This document shows positions 35,719-44,000 of a DNA stretch of 64,000 bases, piece by piece. The DNA is from Berkiella_A sp963976875. Its GTDB lineage: Bacteria; Pseudomonadota; Gammaproteobacteria; Berkiellales; Berkiellaceae. The DNA is taken from positions 124,001 to 188,000 of the forward strand of contig CAXBML010000001.1 of the NCBI GenBank assembly GCA_963976875.1, given 5' to 3'. The position numbers were made by a program, and so were the translations under genes. Within the stretch, counting starts at the first letter, position 1; every line of letters starts with the position of its first letter. The notes beneath the pieces are model-generated. The model saw only the letters and a list, made by a program, of their open reading frames with translations, was not told where the DNA came from and made no database searches.

Positions 35719-37140
35719 ATGTCAGGAACTATTGAAATTCTTCACCCCAGATCAATGAAGCACCTTAGCTCAGTTTTGACAGATCTTATTAGAAACAAAT
35801 TATGGCTTAAAGTCCTCATCGGTATGATCTCAGGGTTAATTGTGGGGGTCATTCTAGGTCCTTCTGTGGGTTGGCTGGATAGCCATGCTGCAAATACATT
35901 GGGAAATTGGTTGGCTCTTCCTGGTCAGCTATTTTTGGCTTTAGTACAAATGATCGTTATCCCGTTAATATTTGCTTCTGTGATACGAGGGTTAGCGGCA
36001 GGAGAGAATCTAGAACAGCTTAAAAAAATTGGTATTCGTGTTGTCGCATTTTTTGCTGGAACCACAGCGATTGCCACATTGATTGGTCTATCCCTTGGAC
36101 TTATCATTAAACCAGGGAGCTATATAAGTAGTGAAATGTTGCAATCCACGCTTGGCACTAGCGCTGGCGCTGCGGCTATACCTAAAGGAACACTTCAAAC
36201 CCCTGGTTTGAGTGAAATACCCGAAAAGCTTATTACAATTCTGCCTGGTAATCCACTGAACTCTATGGTTCAAGGGCAAATGCTGCAAGTCGTGGTGTTT
36301 GCTTTTTTGGTTGGATTAGCATTGGTTAGTATGGCGCCAAAGAACTCAAAGCCCATGCTTGATCTTCTTGGATCTCTACAAGAAGTTTGTATGACCGTTG
36401 TTCGGTGGGCTATGGTATTGGCACCATATGCTGTTTTTGGTTTGCTGGCTCAGCTTACAATGAAAATTGGGATGGATATCCTTCTGAGTATGGCCGTATA
36501 CATGCTGACCGTCATTTTAGGATTGGTTTTAGTCTTTATGTTTTTTTTGATTTTGGTCGGCATCTCAACAAAAATATCGCCAGCCAAATTTATGAGCTCA
36601 ACCAAAGAGGTGCTGTTATTGGCATTTTCAACGTCCAGCTCTGCTGCGGTTATGCCACTGTCTATCAAAACGGCTGAAGAGAATCTCAAAGTCAGGCCTT
36701 CCATATCGCAATTTGTTATTCCTTTGGGTGCAACTATTAATATGAATGGGACTGCTTTGTATCAGGGGGTTGCGACTATATTTCTTGCCCAAGCTTTTGG
36801 TGTCGATATTGGATTTTCAGGAATGGTATTGGTCGTTGTTATGGCAACGGGTGCTTCAATAGGCTCGCCAGGCACGCCGGGCGTTGGTATTATTATTCTT
36901 TCAATGGTACTGGTCACTGTTGGAATTCCACCCACAGGCATTGCGCTGCTAATGGGGGTTGATAGAATTTTAGACATGTGTCGAACGGTGATCAATGTCG
37001 CCGGTGATCTTGTTGCATGCAAGATTATGGATCATTGGGTAACAGGTGAAAAGAGCATTGAAGAACAACTTAGTGATGAACAAGCGAGAGATAAACTAAG
37101 GCAAGTCAGTGGAGAAGATGTCATTATTAGCAATTCTTAA
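35719..37140 (+). CDS. Sodium/proton-dicarboxylate (glutamate/aspartate) symporter
   Basis: 473 aa inner-membrane carrier of the SDF/DAACS family (GltP, DctA). The family features are visible: the serine-rich re-entrant loop LAFSTSSSAAVMPLS near 295, ATINMNGTALYQG near 337 with the NMNGT sodium-site motif, and the second hairpin GSPGTPGVGI near 380. It should take up glutamate, aspartate or C4-dicarboxylates with Na+ or H+. AAGGA lies before the ATG at 35719. Its place after the RimK and FGase/QEGLA fusions gives a glutamate theme, though that link is positional. Confidence 0.9.
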   Translation: MSGTIEILHPRSMKHLSSVLTDLIRNKLWLKVLIGMISGLIVGVILGPSVGWLDSHAANTLGNWLALPGQLFLALVQMIVIPLIFASVIRGLAAGENLEQLKKIGIRVVAFFAGTTAIATLIGLSLGLIIKPGSYISSEMLQSTLGTSAGAAAIPKGTLQTPGLSEIPEKLITILPGNPLNSMVQGQMLQVVVFAFLVGLALVSMAPKNSKPMLDLLGSLQEVCMTVVRWAMVLAPYAVFGLLAQLTMKIGMDILLSMAVYMLTVILGLVLVFMFFLILVGISTKISPAKFMSSTKEVLLLAFSTSSSAAVMPLSIKTAEENLKVRPSISQFVIPLGATINMNGTALYQGVATIFLAQAFGVDIGFSGMVLVVVMATGASIGSPGTPGVGIIILSMVLVTVGIPPTGIALLMGVDRILDMCRTVINVAGDLVACKIMDHWVTGEKSIEEQLSDEQARDKLRQVSGEDVIISNS

Positions 37141-37143
37141 GGT

Positions 37144-37485
37144 CTAGAGAGCCTTTGGGAAAATAGTAGAAATCAAAGATTGCTCTTTTCTGACTTGCTC
37201 TAATTGGTCGCCTATACTTTTTGTAGCCTGAAAATTGCTAATAGCCATAATTAATGAGTCAGCTATAAAGCTTGATGCTCCCAACACTAGCGCAACGATT
37301 GATGGAAAGCCACCACCAATTGTCCCAGCAACAATAGCAAAAGTACTGACACTTCCGTCTATCCCTCCTAGCAGTACATCTTTAATATAACTCTGCTTAT
37401 AACGAGCACGAATTCTGGCTTTGATGTTTTCATAGCGATGGCTTTCAATCAATTCTTTACTTAAAGTATCTTTCGTTTTCTTCAA
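37144..37485 (-). CDS. Half-length VIT1/CCC1-family membrane protein
   Basis: 113 aa, about half of the usual 230. The N-terminal part matches VIT1/CCC1 iron and manganese transporters: LLGGIDGSVSTFAIVAGTIGGG (about 39-60), then VLGASSFIADSLIMAISNF with the conserved acidic residue in helix 2. The region corresponding to helices 3-5 is missing; the frame stops at IFPKAL, three bases from the convergent symporter gene. It may be a 3'-truncated remnant or a minimal two-helix form. The start is TTG at 37485 with AAGGA 11 bases upstream. Confidence 0.65.
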   Translation of the reverse strand: MKKTKDTLSKELIESHRYENIKARIRARYKQSYIKDVLLGGIDGSVSTFAIVAGTIGGGFPSIVALVLGASSFIADSLIMAISNFQATKSIGDQLEQVRKEQSLISTIFPKAL

Positions 37486-37697
37486 TTTTATTAGTTTTCC
37501 TTACTAAATAATTTTAAATAAGTGCAAAACGCCTTATCATACCAAGATATTTGGGTATTTCTAGATACTTACAAGAGCACATTGCTTTGTTAGTATGTAA
37601 AATAAGGATTAGCTAGCAACTTATATTTACTTTAAATTAAAGATTGCATAGAATGACTACTTATAAACCTAACTTTTTTGGTTTTTTTTAACATATT

Positions 37698-38585
37698 ATG
37701 AACTCACCATTTAGTAAACATTCTATAACGGATATAAGCATTGGAGCTGAGCACTTGGACTTTATATACTCAAGTTTTGTACAAACTATCATTGCAATTG
37801 TTATCGTTATTCTTATTGATGTGGCTCTTGAATACTTAGTATTTACACGAGTGAGTACAAAGCGGAAAAAAAGAAGATACAAAGTATATATTCGAAATAT
37901 TTTATTTTGGAGTTTGTTGGTTTTTCTGGCAAAGATCTGGATTAATGGATTTAGTCATTTGCTCGCTTTTATTGGTTTTATCTCAGCAGCACTCACAATT
38001 ACGCAAAAAGAAAATTTATTAAACTTAACCGGCGGTCTCATTATCATGTGGCGTGATACCTTTGCCGAAGGGGATTATGTATCAATTAATCATTTTACGG
38101 GCATTGTAGAAAATATAGGTATATTTTATTTCACGTTACAGGAAATTAAATTTGATCGTTATGCTTGCCGTACTGGTAAAGTCATTAAAGTGCCAAACTC
38201 TTATATTTCTTTACATCCATTCGAAGTTTACAACTACGATAACTTAGTGATATATGATAGAGATATTACATTCAAATTTTCATCAAACATTGATAAGATT
38301 CTAGATTTTAGTCAAGAGTTACAGACGAAACTATTAAATTATGTGAAGACTTTGGAAGCGAGCTACACGAATGATGAAAAAAAAGAGAGTCAAAAATTAT
38401 CTTTGAAAAAAGTGTCTTTACTACCCTTGACTGAGGTTTCAATACAACAGTCGCACCCAGTAGGGTACGTATTAAATATTCGGATGCATTGCTCAATTCG
38501 AGACGAGATGAAAGTCAATAAATTCATTGATGACAATGTAATGAACTTCATTTCGGCATCTGATGTAAATTTAACTGAGGAATAA
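37698..38585 (+). CDS. MscS-family mechanosensitive channel
   Basis: 295 aa. It has about three N-terminal membrane helices, then the MscS beta domain (MWRDTFAEGDYVSINHFTGIVENIGIFYFTLQ) and KVPNSYISLHP, typical of MscS around the lateral vestibule. An alpha/beta C-terminal domain follows. The pore-helix Gly/Ala pattern is weaker than in the channel at 29167, so this belongs to a different MscS subfamily. It lies 16 bases upstream of the ZntB gene and probably shares a transcript with it. Confidence 0.85.
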   Translation: MNSPFSKHSITDISIGAEHLDFIYSSFVQTIIAIVIVILIDVALEYLVFTRVSTKRKKRRYKVYIRNILFWSLLVFLAKIWINGFSHLLAFIGFISAALTITQKENLLNLTGGLIIMWRDTFAEGDYVSINHFTGIVENIGIFYFTLQEIKFDRYACRTGKVIKVPNSYISLHPFEVYNYDNLVIYDRDITFKFSSNIDKILDFSQELQTKLLNYVKTLEASYTNDEKKESQKLSLKKVSLLPLTEVSIQQSHPVGYVLNIRMHCSIRDEMKVNKFIDDNVMNFISASDVNLTEE

Positions 38586-38601
38586 GGCAAAACGAGCATA
38601 C

Positions 38602-39579
38602 ATGAATAATGAAACACACATTTTAGCTGCTTGGTCACTTCCCTTAAATAGAGATAATTTTAAATTAAAACCGGGAAACATTAGTAAAGACTTTGCCTCA
38701 GAGAGTCTAACATGGGTGCATCTCGATGCGCGAAAGTCAGAGTCAGAAAATTGGTTGAAGACTCAAGAAGCTCATATAGATGAAATAATTATTGAGGCAT
38801 TATTTGCAGAAGAAACCCGGCCTAGAATATTAGAGTTAAATAAAGGTGCTTTACTGATTCTTCGAGGCTTAAACTTAAACCCAGGAGATGATATCGAAGA
38901 TATGGTTTCACTTCGGATATGGGTTGACGCCAAACGTATTATCAGTGTAGAGAAAAGAAGCTCTAATATTCTTGAGGCGTTAGAAAATCAATTGTCACAA
39001 CCTAAGGGACCTAAAAATGCAGGTGACTTCATTGTCAAGCTTACCTATTTACTATTAAATAGGATTGAGCCTGTTTTGTCTGCTTTAGAGGAGGCCATTG
39101 ATGACGCTGAAGAAAAGATAATGGATAATCCAGATGTCAAGTTGAGAGCTGCAATCATTGATTCTCGCCGGAAAGCCATTATTTTTCGACGTTATTTATC
39201 TCCACAACGTGATGTTATCTTAAGTCTTCGGGCTATAGAACAAAGCTGGCTTAGTGCTTTTAATAAGCGACAACTATATGAATCATACGACAGAAGTCAG
39301 CGTTATATAGAAGAGCTTGATTTGATTCGAGAGCGATCGCACATGATTAACGATGAACTGAGTAACACAGTTTCAGCGAGATTAAATAAAAACCTTTTTT
39401 TACTCTCGATTATTACAACCATATTTTTACCGCTAAGCTTTCTAACAGGACTTTTTGGTATTAATGTTGGAGGTATTCCAGGCGCGAATTCAACGCATGG
39501 ATTTTGGTTTTTTAGCCTTAGTCTAATCGCTCTGGTCATGTTAACTATTTTTTTATTTAAAAAATTAAGGTGGTTTTGA
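38602..39579 (+). CDS. zntB: ZntB/CorA-family metal transporter
   Basis: 325 aa with a cytoplasmic funnel domain of about 260 residues and two C-terminal membrane helices. The loop motif GLFGINVGGIPG matches ZntB rather than the GMN of CorA Mg2+ channels. The opening segment (SLTWVHLDARKSESENWL) and RPRILELNKGALLILRGLNLN also match ZntB. ZntB moves Zn2+, probably with protons. It is the last ion-transport gene in the 29-39.6 kb block. Confidence 0.9.
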   Translation: MNNETHILAAWSLPLNRDNFKLKPGNISKDFASESLTWVHLDARKSESENWLKTQEAHIDEIIIEALFAEETRPRILELNKGALLILRGLNLNPGDDIEDMVSLRIWVDAKRIISVEKRSSNILEALENQLSQPKGPKNAGDFIVKLTYLLLNRIEPVLSALEEAIDDAEEKIMDNPDVKLRAAIIDSRRKAIIFRRYLSPQRDVILSLRAIEQSWLSAFNKRQLYESYDRSQRYIEELDLIRERSHMINDELSNTVSARLNKNLFLLSIITTIFLPLSFLTGLFGINVGGIPGANSTHGFWFFSLSLIALVMLTIFLFKKLRWF

Positions 39580-39647
39580 CTAGGCTAGACGGGCAGGATA
39601 TAAAAGAAAAAGTTTTTAATACTTATTTTTCAATCTTAGGAGTTAAT

Positions 39648-39917
39648 ATGCGTTCTTTACAAAGATGTGAAATAGATCAAGTTCAGGGTGGACAGGTTCT
39701 TTCAGAAGCCGAAGCGACTAATGCTTACATGATGGCAGGATCTATGTTTTTCCCAATCATAGGCAACGCAATATTCAAAACAATTTTGCCAACTGTCGCG
39801 AACACATCGTTATTAGGCGCACTGGCCGAAGCAACGATAGTATGCGGTGGGACAGGTATTGGTGTATGGGTGGGCTACCAAGTGTATTATGCTGTTTATG
39901 ACCCCGCTATCACCTAA
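39648..39917 (+). CDS. Small double-glycine leader peptide, bacteriocin/microcin-like
   Basis: 89 aa from the ATG at 39648, chosen for AGGAG about 5 bases upstream. The first 15 residues (MRSLQRCEIDQVQGG) have the form of a double-glycine leader, with Leu4, Glu8, Val12 and GG at 14-15, the type cut by C39-peptidase ABC exporters. The predicted mature peptide, from Gln16, is 74 aa and strongly hydrophobic. It contains small-residue and GxxxG-like stretches (GGTGIGVWVG), as in class II bacteriocins and microcins. No exporter, immunity gene or second peptide is in the window, so the maturation machinery would have to be elsewhere. Confidence 0.75.
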   Translation: MRSLQRCEIDQVQGGQVLSEAEATNAYMMAGSMFFPIIGNAIFKTILPTVANTSLLGALAEATIVCGGTGIGVWVGYQVYYAVYDPAIT

Positions 39918-39965
39918 AGACTAAATGAATTGATATGGGCATTGAAATCAGTAATACTCAGTCAC

Positions 39966-41045
39966 TTAAGGTGATTTTTTAAGTTTTACTTTTGGTTTTA
40001 ATGAGCTTGCATACGGGTTTTTATCAAGGCTATTCTGAATGAGTTGTTTATTCGTTGCGCTGGGTTCTGAGGGAGATAATACACTCCTCTCCATCGTTTG
40101 CCCCAGCATAATATGCATGAGCTGTTCATTCAGGTGGCAAAAGTTATTGACTGCTTCATTAGATGATATTAACCCGCCTTTTTTTAGTATTGCTCGGTTA
40201 TAAAGTTGTTTATTCTGAAGATAAAGTGCCTGTACCATTTCTTTGGTTTTTTCTTGAAAAGTTTTACTTTGACTAAATTCAACATTAGCCAGGTCTGATT
40301 GTAGTTTTTCTATGCTTATGACTATCGCGTTAATGGCGGGGTAGTTCTTTAATACAGAGCTACCATTGTGGCCAGATAGTTTCCCCATTGTATCAAAAGC
40401 GAGTAATATAAACTCCATTGCAATCAATTGAGACTCTAGGCTGATAGGGTGCTCGTATCCCAGAAGATCACTCAATTCATTGGGTTTGGCTGTTTCCAGT
40501 TTGTGAAGATTACTTAACCCTGTTGCCCAAGGGAATGCATTCAGAAACTGCGCTTTAAGTTCCGACGAAGAAAACTTTTCAAGGATGGATTTTTGTTCTT
40601 TGGTTAATGATTTAAAAGTATCGCTTAGCCCGACACTTTCAGGATCCGCTGGGCTAACCCAGTATTCAGAATGCATGAGGGCTTGTTCAGCTGTATCAGT
40701 TTCAATTTGACTTTTTTTTGTAAATACATGAAGATTTTCTCCCTCAAGTACAGAGCCTAGCAAGCTGGTTAATGCACCGCTCACTTCATGTTCAGTCTCA
40801 TGAACAGATTTATTTAAACTGGTTTCGATATTTGTTTTAAGTTCTGTGGCTATGTTATATAAGGATTTATTCTTTTTAGCCGCAAAAAAACCGGGCCGGG
40901 TTAAAGCCTCTTTGATTATAGGATGCGTTGTATATTGGGCCTTCAATAGGGCTAAACTTTCAGAGCTTAGCCCATTATCTGGGTTTTTTACTCTTTGGTT
41001 AAAAGCCTTTAATAACGCAGTAATTTCATTAATGTGATTTGGCAT
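39966..41045 (-). CDS. Hypothetical helical protein coupled to the RasGEF-like gene
   Basis: 359 aa, mainly helical, without signal peptide or membrane segments; not recognised. The ATG at 41045 overlaps the end of the upstream 1497-aa gene by 17 bases, so translation is probably coupled. Residues around 205-310 (LESQLIAMEFILLAF, then KNYPAINAIVIS) faintly recall the helical core of RasGEF domains, but too weakly for assignment. The C-terminus is Lys rich (KPKVKLKKSP). With its partner it may form a two-gene effector operon. Confidence 0.65.
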   Translation of the reverse strand: MPNHINEITALLKAFNQRVKNPDNGLSSESLALLKAQYTTHPIIKEALTRPGFFAAKKNKSLYNIATELKTNIETSLNKSVHETEHEVSGALTSLLGSVLEGENLHVFTKKSQIETDTAEQALMHSEYWVSPADPESVGLSDTFKSLTKEQKSILEKFSSSELKAQFLNAFPWATGLSNLHKLETAKPNELSDLLGYEHPISLESQLIAMEFILLAFDTMGKLSGHNGSSVLKNYPAINAIVISIEKLQSDLANVEFSQSKTFQEKTKEMVQALYLQNKQLYNRAILKKGGLISSNEAVNNFCHLNEQLMHIMLGQTMERSVLSPSEPSATNKQLIQNSLDKNPYASSLKPKVKLKKSP

Positions 41046-44000
41046 TTTGCATAGTCTCTAATTCGTCAAATAATATAAAGATAGACATTGATTCATTAAA
41101 ATCAGGAATATCGTTCTCGCTGTCATGTAAATTGCCCGAAATATGGTTTGTCATAAACTCGATGATAGTTTCCTTAGGATGTTCTTCAAGTAAATTATAA
41201 CCCCATCCTTTATTAGAGCAGTTGTCTAGATAGTTTATAAGTCCAGTAATACTTGAAAACTCTGCAATACTAATTGGAGCGGGGACTGATTTTGGTTTCA
41301 CTTCTTCTGAAAGTCTCTCTAGCGTCGATGAGATCAGGCTATCATCAAATATATAGTCCTGGATGTAAGGTTCATAGTAGTTTTTAGAAGAAATAGTTAA
41401 AAGATAACTGTTCATAAAGTTTGAAAAATCTTTGATCGCTCGAGTCTGTTTACCTGTATGACCTTTATATTGGGTAACGCCTACTATTTCTTGACCAATT
41501 CTTGTAAACTTCGAAGCAAGGCTTGTTTCCTTTGACTCGATTGTTTCAGCTAATATTATTTTAACGCTTTCAATTAAGGGGATGCCATTGTGCTCTTCAA
41601 TAAGACGCGCCAACAGTTTTTTATTATTGTAGAACAGCTTTTCATATTTTTTTGCACCTTGATTATCACTTTCAAAAATGCGATTAACATATTCTTCTGA
41701 CAATACCTTATATATAACTTCAAATGCACGATAGGCGTGTGTGTCTATAGCATGTCTTAACAGATTCTCGTAGAAGTCTATAAGCCGTTCACACTCTCTC
41801 ACTTTATATCGTGGCTTTAGCTTACCATTATGATACGCATAGAAAATGATAGATGAGAATAGCATGTGCAACTTAGTATTGAAATCTTCTATTTTATTAA
41901 CATGAATGGAAGTAGGGGGCTTATAAATATTATTAGCCGCATTCATTTTGTCTGTACCCAAAGCAGCTTCAATAAGTTCTGTTTGTTTAATTTGTATCAC
42001 TTCATTTGAATATAAGAGCTCAATGGTCTGTGTGATCTGGTTTAAAAAATTAACATTTTGTTCAGTTGTACAGTTTGTGGTAGCAACCTCTTCAAATTGT
42101 AATAGAAGTGATTGAAATTCGCTCACATGTTTCACTTTTGGAATATTTGAAGGAATGTTAACTTCTGCCGGAGTATGGTTATTAACTTTATCATTGAAAG
42201 CAATTACAATATCATCACTTATGATGTTATAGTTATTCGCAGTATCTATAAACAACTGGGCAGCATAGTTAGGAGATAATAAGCTATTATTATCGATTCG
42301 AAAATATTCACTATGGGTATAATGTATTATATTTTTAAACTCAGTTATAATATTACTATATTCGTCAGCTGGTTTTTTTGTTAGCTTATCCACCAAATCA
42401 TATAGCATGGCACTTAAGTATTCAGTTGAAAGATAAGGTGTTGTTTTTAAAGCAAGCCTATTGAGCATGTTGAAATAGTTTGATTCTTTTAACTTTTTTT
42501 GCTCTATGACTAAAAACATGATTTCATTTACGATGGGTGCTAACTCTTCATCTTCAATCCCTGTTAAGAAAGTGTTTAGCTTTCTAGAAAAAGCATTCTC
42601 TTCTCCTTTATAGTGAAACAATTTGTCAGACATATCTGTTTTTATCACCGTACGAATGAATAGAAATATATTAATTTGTTCACGAGTGACGCTGGTGTTG
42701 GCAAATGCCTCTAGTGACATATTAATTAAGTCTATGGGCGTGAAATATGTATGCATCCCTAAGCAAAGTGCTTTGATGAATGGTGCTTGTTGCTCTTGAT
42801 TTGGATTGATGAAAAATAAGCCTTGCTTGAAATGTATAATGAAATTATCTAAAGAGTATACATCTTTTTTGTAATCTAAATGTAGCAAAGCATTTGCTTT
42901 TTGCAAATCTTGCGTGATTATTTGTTTTTTAAAGGGTTCCAGAATCATGATGAGTTCAGGTGAAATACAGTCTATGTGTGACATGCATGTTAATATTTCG
43001 AATACTTCAGTATAATGTTTCAATATTTTGAAATGTAATATCTCACATTGTCTTACCAATTTCTGATGATTCCGTAATAAAGTAATATCAAAGCTATGTC
43101 CATATTTTACCTTTAAAACAGCTGATTTTTTTACCATAGCTTCATACTGCTTTATAGAATTTTCCATTTTAGTAAAATATTTTATCAATCGATCTTTTTG
43201 AAACGTGTGTGAAACCTTGGTCCAACTTTCTAATTCTTTCTGATGTAGATTGATGCTTTTATTTTGTTCATTATTTGTGTTTGACCTGGATTGTTGCAGG
43301 TTTTGTATTATTTCTGCTTTATGCTTTATCACATTTTTGTACATGCCTGATATTTGCTCTGCAATATTAGGTGCGGATAAGCGATGTATAGAATCAATTG
43401 CGTTAAGCAAAAACCCATCCCGAAGAATGTTTTTTAAATTATTATTCGCGTGACTGATGTGCCTTAGACTTTTGAGTTTACTATTGATATGAGATACTCG
43501 CACCCTAAAATCTTCATTTTCCACAGAGTAGGAAATTTTGTCTAGACTATGTGCAATGGCATTTAAATTGTCTACATCCGGCATCTCGGGTAAGTGAGAT
43601 GTATTATTTCGAATAAATAATAATCTTAGGGCTGTTCTGGGGCCAAACGCACAAAATTCGTCAATAATTTGCATATAGACTTGAAGTGAAGGTATCGATA
43701 TTTTTTTATTTGTATCTATTTCTTCCGATAGCTGATGGTCAGACAATAGTCGTCGATAAGCATTTTGTTTTAAAGCCAATACTCTTTTATTAACCGCAAT
43801 GGCCGCATTTAAATCTTTATCACCAGTCCTGATGGTGTCTATTGCTTTATTGAAGTTATCTAATTGTTTGAAAAACAAGTTTATGTTTGTTGTTAATTCT
43901 TTTACTTCATTTGTGTCAAGCTCTATGGCCTTTGTCGCCAAGTTTTCATCTTTGAGGGATGTAGGCGTGATTGTTTCCGCTTCAGGGTAATCTGGTTGCT

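Noticed and set aside
39966..41045. Assigning a RasGEF domain to the 359-aa protein
   Set aside because: Only scattered fragments resemble RasGEF helices and the key iPflg-like segment is missing; left as unknown.
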